Positions 36,222-44,439 of a stretch of DNA of 64,000 bases are shown here, piece by piece. A model generated the notes under the pieces. That model was not told the origin of the DNA. It made no database searches and was given only the letters and a program-made list of their open reading frames with translations. Origin of the DNA: Halorussus salilacus (GTDB lineage: Archaea > Halobacteriota > Halobacteria > Halobacteriales > Haladaptataceae); the NCBI RefSeq assembly GCF_024138125.1, contig NZ_CP099993.1, forward strand, positions 1,798,001 through 1,862,000, given 5' to 3'. The position numbers and the translations under genes were made by a program. Each line of letters begins with the position of its first letter. Position 1 is the first letter of the stretch.

Positions 36222-37304
36222 TCAGAACAGTCCCTGTTCGCGCAACGCCGCGACGACCTCGCGCACGCGCTGGGCCTCGTCCTTCGGCACGACCAGCACT
36301 CGGTCGTCGTAGGCCGCGACCACCAACCCCTCGACGCCCACCGCGCTGACGTGGGTGTCGCCGTCGCTCGCGACGACGCTGTCGGCCACGTCGACGGTCA
36401 CGGCGTCGCCCAGAACCGCGTTCTCGGCGTCGTCGGTCTCGACCACGCGCTCTATCGCGTCCCACGACCCCAGGTCGTCCCACTCGAAGTCGGCGGGCAC
36501 GACGTAGGCGTCGTCGGTGCGCTCCATGACGGCGTAGTCGATGCTGACCGGTTCGACCTCGGCGAATCCGCGCTCGGGGTCGCCCGCCGCGAGCGCCGCG
36601 ACGAGCGGCGCGAGCGGCGACTCGCGGGCCTCCCGGAGGAGGGCGTCGGGGGTCCACGCGAACAGCCCCGCGTTCCAGTAGAAACCCCGCCCCACGAACT
36701 CCCGAGCGGTCTCGGCGTCGGGCTTCTCGCGGAACTGCGCGACCTCGGCGTATCCGTCCCCGGTGTTGCCGTCCTCGGCGTATCCGTCCCCGCCGTTCCC
36801 GCCGCCGGGGGCGTCGACGCCCCCGGCGGCGGGTTCGATGTATCCGTAGCCTGTCGCGTGCCGGGTCGGTTCCACGCCGAACGTCACCAACCCCTCGGTT
36901 TCGACTGCGGCGCGGGCGGCGGTTCGGGCGGTCGTCTCGAATGCCCCCGAGACGACGTGGTCGCTCGGGACGCAGAGGACGACGCAGTCGCCCACCTGCT
37001 CGCGAACGCGGTGGGTCGCGTACACCAGCGCCGGGCCGGTGTCGCTGGCCTCGGGTTCCACGAGGACGCCCGCCCGGGGGACCGCCTCGCGCACGCGCTC
37101 GGCGTGCTCGACGGCGGTCGAGACGTACACCTCGTCGGCGAACCCCACGCGTTCGACGGTCCGGGCGAGCAGGGAGCCCTCGCCCCCCAGCGAGAGGAAC
37201 TGCTTGGGCCGGTCGGCCCGGCTGGCGGGGTAGAGCCGGGTGCCGGTTCCGCCCGCCATCACGACCGCGACGAGCGGGCGGTCGAGGGGTCCGTCGGGCG
37301 ACAT
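36222..37304 (-). CDS. Mannose-1-phosphate guanylyltransferase-like enzyme
   Basis: 360 aa. The nucleotide-binding signature is VVMAGGTGTRLYPASRADRPKQF, abbreviated here as GGTGTRLYP plus PKQF, at about residues 17-33. DHVV and the FYWNAGLFAW block are as in GMP-type enzymes that make GDP-mannose for glycans. A glycine-rich insertion near 165-190 (GGVDAPGGGNGGDGYAE, with GDGYAE repeated) is absent from typical family members and contains a perfect 30-bp DNA palindrome (36801-36830). It is followed at its 5' side by the DUF7091 gene. Confidence 0.88.
   Translation of the reverse strand: MSPDGPLDRPLVAVVMAGGTGTRLYPASRADRPKQFLSLGGEGSLLARTVERVGFADEVYVSTAVEHAERVREAVPRAGVLVEPEASDTGPALVYATHRVREQVGDCVVLCVPSDHVVSGAFETTARTAARAAVETEGLVTFGVEPTRHATGYGYIEPAAGGVDAPGGGNGGDGYAEDGNTGDGYAEVAQFREKPDAETAREFVGRGFYWNAGLFAWTPDALLREARESPLAPLVAALAAGDPERGFAEVEPVSIDYAVMERTDDAYVVPADFEWDDLGSWDAIERVVETDDAENAVLGDAVTVDVADSVVASDGDTHVSAVGVEGLVVAAYDDRVLVVPKDEAQRVREVVAALREQGLF
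36801..36830. repeat. Perfect 30-bp palindrome inside the guanylyltransferase-like gene
   Basis: The 30 bases equal their own reverse complement, with a gtcgac centre. They encode the AAGGVDAPGG part of a Gly-rich insertion in frame. Confidence 0.95.
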
Positions 37305-37306
37305 CG

Positions 37307-37585
37307 TCACCACGTCTCGACCCGGCCGTCGCGTACGTCCTCGGCGCATCCCCGGCAGTCCGGATGGTCGGGGTCGAAGCAACTGGGTCGGGCCCGCGCG
37401 TCGAGCGCGACGGCCCGGCGCTCGGCGTAGCGCCGACAGACGATTCTCGCTCGGCCCTCCTCGTCCTGCGGGAGGTCGGCGAGCGCCGACTGGCGGGCGT
37501 TCCGGTAGGCCCGCCTCGCGTCGGCGTACTGCCGCCCGGCCGACCGGAGTTTCGCGCGGAGGAAGCTTTCGAGGCGGTCGTCCAT
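37307..37585 (-). CDS. DUF7091-like cysteine-containing protein
   Basis: 92 aa. A helical basic N-terminal part (LRSAGRQYADARRAYRNARQ) and a C-terminal Cys motif (CFDPDHPDCRGCAEDV). It lies 2 bp upstream of the guanylyltransferase-like gene on the same strand and is probably co-transcribed. Similar to what I recall as DUF7091; function unknown. Confidence 0.72.
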   Translation of the reverse strand: MDDRLESFLRAKLRSAGRQYADARRAYRNARQSALADLPQDEEGRARIVCRRYAERRAVALDARARPSCFDPDHPDCRGCAEDVRDGRVETW

Positions 37586-37680
37586 GTCGATTCGTGGTAG
37601 AGCCTCGGGAAAGATAGGTCTGTTCGTCGGGGGTCGTTCCGACCGGCGCCCGATTATTTCTTCTATCTGACTGGGGGAAA

Positions 37681-37710
37681 GATTTAAAATGTTTGTTGAA
37701 CATTTTCAAC
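37681..37710 (+). promoter_or_regulatory. Promoter with inverted-repeat operator of the GH13 gene
   Basis: The TATA-like element gatttaaaat lies at 37681-37690. The perfect inverted repeat gttgaa-N4-ttcaac (37695-37710) lies between it and the ATG at 37723, where a bound repressor would block transcription start. It differs from the published haloarchaeal TrmB motif as I recall it. Confidence 0.6.
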
Positions 37711-37722
37711 GCAGATTTCAGA

Positions 37723-39867
37723 ATGAACCTCGAACGACGAACGCTACTCAAGGGACTCGGACTCGCGTCGATAGGCTGGGCCGGAAGCAACGCCGCCGGA
37801 GCGGCGCAACTGGGCGACCTGACCTACGCGACTCAGGAACCGTCTGGCGTCGGGAGTGCGGTCGATTACACCGACGACGTGATTTACCAGATCATCACCG
37901 ACCGGTTCGAGAACGGTAACACCGGAAACGACCCCGACGGGGACCTCGCGAGCGACGACTGCTCGGACCTTCGGAAGTACTGTGGCGGCGACTGGCAGGG
38001 CATCATCGACCGAATCGAGGACGGATACCTGACCGAGATGGGAATCACGGCGCTGTGGATATCGCCGCCGTTCGAGAACGTGACCTCGGCCGACCCCGAC
38101 ATCGGGACGTCGTACCACGGCTACTGGGCGCGGGACTTCGAGGACGCCAACGAGTCCTTCGGCGACATGGACACCTTCGAGGAACTGGTGAGCGTGGCCC
38201 ACGACAACGGCATCAAAGTGGTCATGGACTTCGTCCCGAACCACACCTCCCCCTCGACCGAGGACGGCGACATGGAGGACGGCGTCCTCTACGACGACGG
38301 CGAGCGCGTCGCGTCGTACAGCGACGACCCCGACGATTACTTCCACCACAACGGCGGGACCGACTACTCCAGCTACGAGGGTCAGATATACCGGAACCTC
38401 TACAATCTGGCCGACTTCGACCAGCAGAACTCGTTCATCGACCGATACCTCAAGGACGCCATCGAGGCGTGGCTCGACAGGGGCATCGACGGCATCCGGG
38501 TCGACGCCGTGGCTCACATGGCTCCGAAGTGGCAGAAGACCCTCATGGACACCATCTACGACCACGAACCGGTGTTCACCTTCGGCGAGTGGTTCCTCGG
38601 CACCGGCGAGTCGAGCCAGCGCTACTACGACTTCTCGAACGACAGCGGGATGAGCCTGCTCGACTTCCGATTCGGGCAGTCGCTCCGGCAGGTCCTCCGG
38701 GAGTTCGACGACGACTGGGAGGACTTCTGGGACGTGCTTCAGGAGACCGCGAGCGAACACGATCAGGTGGTCGATCAGGTCCCGTTCATCGACAACCACG
38801 ACATGGAGCGGTTCACCGTGGAGGACGGGGAGGTCAACACCGACCTCGCGCTCGCGGTCCTGCTGACCTCGCGCGGAACGCCGACCGTCTACTACGGCAC
38901 CGAGCAGTACCTGACCGGGGGCAACGACCCCGAGAACCGCAAGCCGATGCCGTCGTTCGACCGGACGACGACCGCCTACGAGATAATCAAGACGCTCGCG
39001 CCCCTCCGGCGGTCGAACCCCGCGCTCGCGTACGGAGGGACCCGACAGCGGTGGGTCAACAGCGACGTGTTCTTCTACGAGCGCGAGTTCGGCGACAACG
39101 TCGTGTTGGTCGGCATCAACCGCAGCGAGGATACCTACGACGTGTCCGGCCTGTCGACCGCGCTCCCCGAGGGGACCTACGAGGACCACCTCGACGGACT
39201 CCTCGACGGCTTCGAGACCACCGTCGGGAGCGACGGTTCAATCGACACCTTCTCGTTCGGGCCCAAGACCGTCTGCGTGTGGGAACACACCGGCGACACC
39301 ACCGAACCGACGCTCGGCCACGTCGGGCCGACGATGGGCCGACCCGGCCACACCGTGACCCTCAGCGGCGAGGGCTTCGGGAGTTCGACCGGGTCGGTCG
39401 GGTTCGGGTCGACCGACGCGTCGGTCGTCTCGTGGAGCGACACGCAAATCGAGGCGGAGGTCCCCTCGGTCGCCGGTGGGTTCTACGACATCACCGTCAC
39501 CGACGCCGACGGTGTCGAGAGCGACGCGTTCGCGGATTTCGAGGTGCTGAGCGGCGAACAGGTCTCGGTCCGGTTCGTCGCCGAGGACGCCGAAACCGAG
39601 ACCGGCGAGAACGTCTACGTGGTCGGAAACGTCCACGAACTCGGGGACTGGGACACCGACCGCGCGGTCGGTCCGTTCTTCAATCGGGTCGTCCACGAGT
39701 ACCCCGACTGGTACTTCGACGTCAACGTCCCCGCCGGAACCGACATCGAGTTCAAGTTCGTCAAGATAGCCGACGACGGCAGCGTGACGTGGGAGTCCGG
39801 GTCGAACCGCACGTACACGACGCCAGCCGACTCGACCGGCGAGTACGTCGGCGAGTGGCGGACGTAG
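37723..39867 (+). CDS. Tat-exported GH13 enzyme of cyclodextrin glucanotransferase type
   Basis: 714 aa. A Tat signal (LERRTLLKGLGLASIG) precedes the GH13 barrel: WISPPFENV, the nucleophile GIRVDAVAHM (Asp261), the acid/base FGEWF (Glu289) and FIDNHD (Asp360). After domain C come an IPT/TIG domain (about 528-610) and a C-terminal CBM20 starch-binding domain (about 613-714). This five-domain order is that of CGTases, and the length matches the CGTase of Haloferax mediterranei. A plain alpha-amylase or maltogenic enzyme with the same domains is possible. The start was chosen at the RR signal; ten open codons precede it. Confidence 0.9.
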   Translation: MNLERRTLLKGLGLASIGWAGSNAAGAAQLGDLTYATQEPSGVGSAVDYTDDVIYQIITDRFENGNTGNDPDGDLASDDCSDLRKYCGGDWQGIIDRIEDGYLTEMGITALWISPPFENVTSADPDIGTSYHGYWARDFEDANESFGDMDTFEELVSVAHDNGIKVVMDFVPNHTSPSTEDGDMEDGVLYDDGERVASYSDDPDDYFHHNGGTDYSSYEGQIYRNLYNLADFDQQNSFIDRYLKDAIEAWLDRGIDGIRVDAVAHMAPKWQKTLMDTIYDHEPVFTFGEWFLGTGESSQRYYDFSNDSGMSLLDFRFGQSLRQVLREFDDDWEDFWDVLQETASEHDQVVDQVPFIDNHDMERFTVEDGEVNTDLALAVLLTSRGTPTVYYGTEQYLTGGNDPENRKPMPSFDRTTTAYEIIKTLAPLRRSNPALAYGGTRQRWVNSDVFFYEREFGDNVVLVGINRSEDTYDVSGLSTALPEGTYEDHLDGLLDGFETTVGSDGSIDTFSFGPKTVCVWEHTGDTTEPTLGHVGPTMGRPGHTVTLSGEGFGSSTGSVGFGSTDASVVSWSDTQIEAEVPSVAGGFYDITVTDADGVESDAFADFEVLSGEQVSVRFVAEDAETETGENVYVVGNVHELGDWDTDRAVGPFFNRVVHEYPDWYFDVNVPAGTDIEFKFVKIADDGSVTWESGSNRTYTTPADSTGEYVGEWRT

Positions 39868-39937
39868 GTCGACCGCGGCCCCCGGAATCGACGAGCCGGG
39901 GCCTCACGCCCGGCGACTCGTGACCTCACTCCAATCG

Positions 39938-39979
39938 GCTCGCGCGCCGACCGCGCCCCGGCGCGGTCGGCGCGCGAGC
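39938..39979. repeat. Inverted repeat, 20-bp arms
   Basis: Perfect 20-bp arms with a 2-bp centre, in the 155-bp gap between the GH13 and lysE genes. It may act as a terminator or mRNA-end structure for the GH13 gene. Confidence 0.9.
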
Positions 39980-40022
39980 GTGAGGCTTACTTCCGGCGGC
40001 CCCGAAAGCGTCCCCGACGCCG

Positions 40023-40700
40023 ATGCTCCCGACCATCGACCTCCACGCCTATCTCGTGTTCGTCGGCGCGGCGCTGGCCCTCATCCTCACGCCCGGCCCC
40101 GACACCGTCTTCGTCCTCACGCAGGGGGTCGGCGCGGGCAAGCGCGGCGGTCTCGCCTCGGCGCTCGGGGTCAGCACGGGCATCCTCGTCCACACCGTCG
40201 CGGCGACCGTCGGCCTCGCGGCGCTGCTCCGGACCTCGGCGCTGGCCTTCGCCGTCGTGAAGTACGCCGGGGCGGCCTACCTCGTCTATCTCGGCGCGAA
40301 GACGCTCCTTCGGGGCGGCGACCTGAACGACCTCGCGGGGTCGAGTTCGAGACCGGGTTCCGCGTCTGAGGTCGGCGTCCCCGGGTCCGGGGACGCCGAC
40401 CTCAGACGCGGATTCCTGCGGGGCGTGACGGTCAACGTCCTGAACCCGAAGGTCGCGCTGTTCTTCCTCGCCTTTCTCCCGCAGTTCGTGGGGTCGGGTC
40501 CCGGAACGACCGCCGAGATGCTGGCGCTCGGTGGGACCTACGCCGCGCTGACCGCGCTGTATCTGGGCGGCGTGGGCCTGCTCTCGGGCGGGGTCCGGAC
40601 CGCGTTCCGCGCTCGCCCCCGACTCGCCGACGGCCTGCGGTGGGTCTCGGGGTCGGTCCTCGTGGCGCTCGGGGCGGCGCTGGCGCTCGACGGTCGGTAG
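40023..40700 (+). CDS. LysE/RhtB family amino acid exporter
   Basis: 225 aa with about six helices. The family signature LTPGPDTVFVLTQGVGAGKR lies at residues 21-40, and VNVLNPKVALFFLAFLPQFV at about 138-157. It exports amino acids or related metabolites. The loop between helices 3 and 4 holds an unusual insert (RPGSASEVGVPGSGDADLRR) that is coded by a 50-bp hairpin. Confidence 0.92.
   Translation: MLPTIDLHAYLVFVGAALALILTPGPDTVFVLTQGVGAGKRGGLASALGVSTGILVHTVAATVGLAALLRTSALAFAVVKYAGAAYLVYLGAKTLLRGGDLNDLAGSSSRPGSASEVGVPGSGDADLRRGFLRGVTVNVLNPKVALFFLAFLPQFVGSGPGTTAEMLALGGTYAALTALYLGGVGLLSGGVRTAFRARPRLADGLRWVSGSVLVALGAALALDGR
40361..40410. repeat. 50-bp hairpin (23-bp arms) inside lysE
   Basis: Perfect 23-bp arms (40361-40383 and 40388-40410) with a 4-nt loop. 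It is in frame and lies within the cytoplasmic loop of the exporter. It is the longest perfect inverted repeat in the window. Confidence 0.97.
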
Positions 40701-40763
40701 CCGCAAAATACCGCGAGAGCGTCCGAGAGTTCCACTTTCACTTCCACTCCGCACTCACCGAGG

Positions 40764-40771
40764 TTTTTATA
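40764..40771 (+). promoter_or_regulatory. TATA box of the rpa3 operon
   Basis: The element tttttata is centred 26-27 bp before the ATG at 40794, not the rpa3 ATG at 40832. Transcription would thus start at the 13-aa leader ORF. Confidence 0.65.
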
Positions 40772-40793
40772 CCATAGCGCACAAACCCTTCGC

Positions 40794-40835
40794 ATGTCTC
40801 CCGAAGAAAACGACGCGGAGACGGATACACCATGA
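40794..40835 (+). CDS. 13-aa leader ORF overlapping the rpa3 start
   Basis: MSPEENDAETDTP and a TGA that shares ATGA with the rpa3 start codon. With the TATA spacing, the mRNA would begin on this ATG, so ribosomes would load without a leader and pass to rpa3 by termination-reinitiation. Acidic composition fits a haloarchaeal product. Functional translation is inferred. Confidence 0.45.
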   Translation: MSPEENDAETDTP

Positions 40836-41767
40836 GCGATGTGCGCCAGCACGCCGAAGAGATACGCGAACAGTTCTCCGAACATCTCGACCTGACGGCC
40901 GACGAGGTCGAGCAGCGCCTCGACAACCTCGTCAACGAGTACCGGGTGCCCCTCGAAGAGGCGCGCCGGAGCGTCGTCAGCCACTACCTCGACGAGGCGG
41001 GCCTCGAACGCGACGACATCCGGACCGGTGGCGGCGGTACCGAGAAGGTCAACGTCGAGGACATCGACGAGGACGAGCAGTGGATCGGCCTCACCGCGAA
41101 GGTCGTCGACCTCTGGGACCCCCGGAGCGACGCCGTCGGGCAGGTCGGCCTGCTCGGCGACGAGACCGGCACCACCAAGTTCACCAAGTGGGCCAAGTCC
41201 GACCTCCCGGAACTGGAGGAGGGGAAGGTCTACCGCCTCGGGAACGTCGTCACCGACGAGTACCAGGGCAACTACTCGGTGAAGCTCAACCGCACGACCA
41301 CCATCGAGGAACTCGACGAGGACATCGAGGTCGGCGACGACACCGCCGAGGTCGAGGGCGCGCTTGTGGACATCCAGAGCGGCTCGGGTCTCATCAAGCG
41401 CTGTCCCGAGGAGGACTGCACCCGCGTGCTCCAGAACGGTCGCTGTTCGGAACACGGCGAGGTCGAGGGCGAGTTCGACCTCCGCATCAAGGGCGTCCTC
41501 GACGACGGCGAGGAGGTCCGCGAGGTCATCCTCGACGAGGAGGCGACCGAGGAGTTCACCGGCATCGGCCTCGAAGAGGCACAGGACATGGCGATGGACG
41601 CGCTCGACACCACCGTCGTCGCCGAGGAGATGCGCGAGCGGACCCTCGGAAAGTACTACCGGGTTCGCGGCCCCACGATGGGCCGATACCTCCTCGCCGA
41701 CGAGGTCGAGGAGCTGGCCGGGCCGACGAACGCCGAGGACGTTCTCATCAAAGCGAGGTCGATGTGA
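40832..41767 (+). CDS. rpa3: Replication protein A, single-stranded DNA binding
   Basis: 311 aa. An N-terminal helical region (1-65) is followed by two OB folds (IGLTAKVVDLWDPRSDAVGQ; AEVEGALVDIQSGSGLIKRC) and a zinc finger (CPEEDC plus CSEHG, about 191-210). Together with the next gene it matches the Rpa3-Rpap3 pair of Haloferax, hence the symbol. It protects ssDNA in replication and repair. Confidence 0.85.
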   Translation: MSDVRQHAEEIREQFSEHLDLTADEVEQRLDNLVNEYRVPLEEARRSVVSHYLDEAGLERDDIRTGGGGTEKVNVEDIDEDEQWIGLTAKVVDLWDPRSDAVGQVGLLGDETGTTKFTKWAKSDLPELEEGKVYRLGNVVTDEYQGNYSVKLNRTTTIEELDEDIEVGDDTAEVEGALVDIQSGSGLIKRCPEEDCTRVLQNGRCSEHGEVEGEFDLRIKGVLDDGEEVREVILDEEATEEFTGIGLEEAQDMAMDALDTTVVAEEMRERTLGKYYRVRGPTMGRYLLADEVEELAGPTNAEDVLIKARSM

Positions 41768-41768
41768 C

Positions 41769-42434
41769 ATGAGTGGAGCACCAATGCGAGAGGTCGCCCG
41801 CCGCGTGTTCGCGCGCGAGTTCAACGACGCGACCCACACGTTCAAGGAGTCGGACGAGGAGCGAGCCCCGGTGTACGCGCTGTTGCCGACCGGCGAGAAG
41901 GCCAACCGCATCTTCGTGGTCGGCACGCTCACCGAGACCGAGGACGTGGGCGAGGACAGCGAGTACTGGCAGGGCCGGGTCGTGGACCCGAACGGCGACC
42001 CGTTCTTCGTCTACGCGGGCCAGTACCAGCCCGAGGCCGCGAGCATGCTCCGGGAACTCGAACCACCGGCGTACGTCGCCATCACGGGCAAGCCCCGGAC
42101 CTACGAGACCGACGAGGGCGACGTGAACGTCTCCGTGCGACCCGAGTCCATCACGCTGGTCGACGCCGCGACCCGCGACCGATGGGTGGTCGAGACCGCA
42201 GAGCGGACCCTCGACCGAATCGCCGCCTTCGAGGAGGGAGAGACGGCGGAATCGTCTCACGAAGGCGGCATCGCCGCCGGAGCTAACGAGTACGCCCGGA
42301 TGGCCGAGGAGGAGTACGACCTCCCCCTCGACCGCTACCAGCAGACGGCCATCTCGGCGCTCGAAAGCCTCGAAGACGAGGCGACTGACGACGACACCGA
42401 CGAGCCCGAACCCGAGGCCGAGCCGCAGGCGTAG
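41769..42434 (+). CDS. rpap3: RPA-associated protein
   Basis: 221 aa, starting 1 bp after the rpa3 stop. An OB-fold domain of the RPA32-like type (RIFVVGTLTETEDVGEDSEY, PAYVAITGKPRTYETDEGDV) and a long acidic tail. In Haloferax the associated protein binds its cognate RPA. Confidence 0.85.
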   Translation: MSGAPMREVARRVFAREFNDATHTFKESDEERAPVYALLPTGEKANRIFVVGTLTETEDVGEDSEYWQGRVVDPNGDPFFVYAGQYQPEAASMLRELEPPAYVAITGKPRTYETDEGDVNVSVRPESITLVDAATRDRWVVETAERTLDRIAAFEEGETAESSHEGGIAAGANEYARMAEEEYDLPLDRYQQTAISALESLEDEATDDDTDEPEPEAEPQA

Positions 42435-42620
42435 GCCTCGGGTTCGGGCGACCGAACCGCCACGAGAATCGACAACGAACCGACTTTCGGGGGGAGGTAG
42501 GCGGGACGCTACGCGACGAGGAGTGGGCCGAGAGACAGAGAGCCCAGCGTCGGCGCTCCGAAACGCGTCCGGGTGGTACCAGCACCCGCACGCTGGGCGT
42601 GCCCAGACCAGAGCAGCCCA

Positions 42621-42812
42621 ATGTCTACGGATACGCCACGGTCACAAGAAAGTACCGGGACCGTCACCGGGCCCCACGTCGGCCGCGACCGCGAGGGGAG
42701 ACGCGACCACCGCTTCTGGCGGTGTGAGCGTTGCGGCCTCGAAAGCACCGACCCACGGCTCCGCGAGGGGTGTTTCCGGTGTCACGGAGGAACGAATGCC
42801 CCGCGAGCGTGA
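42621..42812 (+). CDS. Small zinc-finger protein
   Basis: 63 aa from MSTDTPRSQESTG. The C-terminal half has CERCG and CFRCHG (FWRCERCGLESTDPRLREGC), a zinc ribbon. It overlaps the next small zinc-finger gene by 17 bp. Function unknown. Confidence 0.6.
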   Translation: MSTDTPRSQESTGTVTGPHVGRDREGRRDHRFWRCERCGLESTDPRLREGCFRCHGGTNAPRA

Positions 42813-43062
42813 GTCGCCCAGCGCGGGATGGCGCGAGGTCTACCGCGAGCTGGACGCCGCCACCGACGCCGAGGAAGCGACCCGCGCCTGTCCGTACTGC
42901 GGACGGACGTGCGAGAACGTCCTCAGAGACCTGTACGACTGTGACGAACACGGCGTCTTCCGGCCGAGCACCGAGGGTCGGGATTCGGCCGAATCCGGCG
43001 ATTCGGCCGACCCGTCCCCGGAGCACGACCCAAAAAATCGAGCGTCCGGGACGGCTGACTAG
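42796..43062 (+). CDS. Small zinc-finger protein with acidic tail
   Basis: 88 aa. CPYCGRTCENV and then YDCDEHGVFRP form a probable Zn site; the acidic tail has DSAESGDSAD. It is convergent with the Usp gene (4-bp overlap). The two neighbouring small zinc proteins may form an operon. Confidence 0.65.
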   Translation: MPRERESPSAGWREVYRELDAATDAEEATRACPYCGRTCENVLRDLYDCDEHGVFRPSTEGRDSAESGDSADPSPEHDPKNRASGTAD

Positions 43063-43472
43063 TCGGACCCGGGCTTCTCGCGGCCCGCACCGAGGACCAG
43101 CGCGGGCCGGGTCGCCTCCAGGAGCACCTGCTGGGTCACGCTACCGAACAACGCCTTGCCGGTCGGCGACCGGCCCCGCGGCGCGAGACACAGCAGGTCG
43201 GCGTCGATGTCGGCGGCGGTTTCGAGGATGGCCTCGGCTGGCGCGCCGCTCGACTCCGCGTAGCCGACTTCGACGCCCTCGTCTTCGAGGTGTTCGGCCG
43301 CCCGGCGGACCGCGGCCACTTGATGAACCGAGGCCCCTTCCGGATTGTCGGTGAAGTCGTGGAACAGCGTGACCGACACCTCGGGGCCGACGCCCGGCAG
43401 GCCGGTTATGGTTCGGGCCTGTTCGAGCGCGCGCTCCTCGTCGTCGCCGATGGCGGCGAGTATCCTGTACAT
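43059..43472 (-). CDS. Universal stress protein family
   Basis: 137 aa. Usp fold: YRILAAIGDDEERALEQART at the start, ETAADIDADLLCLAPRGRSP at about 88-107, then FGSVTQQVL and TRPALVLG at the end, which carry the nucleotide-binding Gly/Ser motif. The opening reads IGDDE, a variant of the usual VDGSE. Confidence 0.88.
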   Translation of the reverse strand: MYRILAAIGDDEERALEQARTITGLPGVGPEVSVTLFHDFTDNPEGASVHQVAAVRRAAEHLEDEGVEVGYAESSGAPAEAILETAADIDADLLCLAPRGRSPTGKALFGSVTQQVLLEATRPALVLGAGREKPGSD

Positions 43473-43588
43473 GCGCGAGAGTACCCTATCGAACCTGATA
43501 AATCGGGGACCCTGTTTTCAGATTCCGAGATTCGGAAGGTCGGTTGAAGTGGTTCGTGGGACGACCACTAGACGTGAGGTGACCCACC

Positions 43589-44119
43589 ATGTCCACCCGC
43601 CAACTCGAAACCGAGCTGTTCGGTCGACGCACCGACTTCGAATACTCCGAGACGTGGGTTGGTTACGCCCTGTTCGGCCTCCGGGTCGTGATGGGGTGGA
43701 CGCTGTTCTACGCCGGAATCACGAAGGTGCTCGACCCCGAGTGGTCCGCCGAGGGCTTCCTGCTCAACGCCATTCCCGCGGGCAACCCCTTCACCGGGCT
43801 GTGGGCGACGCTCGCGAGCGACTGGCTGTGGCTCATCGACCCGCTCAACGCGTGGGGACTCACGCTGGTCGGGTTCGCGCTACTGGTCGGTGCGTTCGTC
43901 CGTTGGAGCGCGTTCTGGGGCGCGGTGATGATGGTGTTCTACTGGGCGGCCAGCCTGCCGCTGGAGAACGGCATCGTCATCGACGACCACATCGTCTACG
44001 CGCTGTTGCTGTTCGGTCTCGGGGCGTTCGGCGCGGGTCGAATCCTCGGCGTCGACGAGTACCTAGAGGAGACGAGCGTCGCGAAGCGATACCCGACGCT
44101 CCGGTACCTCCTCGGGTGA
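43589..44119 (+). CDS. DoxX family membrane protein
   Basis: 176 aa with four helices, starting LFGLRVVMGWTLFYAGITKV (about 29-48), which is the DoxX signature. It is 4 bp from the next membrane gene. DoxX proteins take part in thiosulfate/quinol oxidation or redox stress; the exact role here is open. Confidence 0.85.
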   Translation: MSTRQLETELFGRRTDFEYSETWVGYALFGLRVVMGWTLFYAGITKVLDPEWSAEGFLLNAIPAGNPFTGLWATLASDWLWLIDPLNAWGLTLVGFALLVGAFVRWSAFWGAVMMVFYWAASLPLENGIVIDDHIVYALLLFGLGAFGAGRILGVDEYLEETSVAKRYPTLRYLLG

Positions 44120-44123
44120 GCAG

Positions 44124-44438
44124 ATGGCCGATCTCTCGACGCTCCTCCTCGCGTTCGACGCGCTCGTCGTCGCGCTCGGCGTTGCCGTCGCGTGGCTCGC
44201 TTTCGGGGCGTTCCGCCGGACCGGCCTGCAGGGCCTGCGACTGGTGGCGTTCGCGGTCGCCCTCGTCGCCCTCGGGGCGGTGCTTCCCGGGGTGACCTAC
44301 CTCGCCACCGGGGCGTCCCCGGTGGCGAGCATGCTCGCCGGGAGCGTCGTCACGACGGTCGGGTTCGTCGCGCTGTCGTACTCGCTGTACGCCGAGTACT
44401 CCGACGATCCGCCCGCACCCGGACGGAACGCGGGCTGA
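44124..44438 (+). CDS. Three-helix membrane protein, DUF7521-like
   Basis: 104 aa. Helices ALVVALGVAVAWLAFGAF, VAFAVALVALGAVLPGV and SVVTTVGFVALSYSLYA. It follows the DoxX gene by 4 bp. A 29-bp inverted repeat (44301-44329) codes for the ATGASPVA loop. The stop lies 1 bp before the convergent hutH stop. Confidence 0.7.
   Translation: MADLSTLLLAFDALVVALGVAVAWLAFGAFRRTGLQGLRLVAFAVALVALGAVLPGVTYLATGASPVASMLAGSVVTTVGFVALSYSLYAEYSDDPPAPGRNAG
44301..44329. repeat. 29-bp inverted repeat inside the DUF7521-like gene
   Basis: 13-bp perfect arms with a 3-nt centre; it reads in frame in a short extramembrane loop. Confidence 0.85.
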
Positions 44439-44439
44439 G

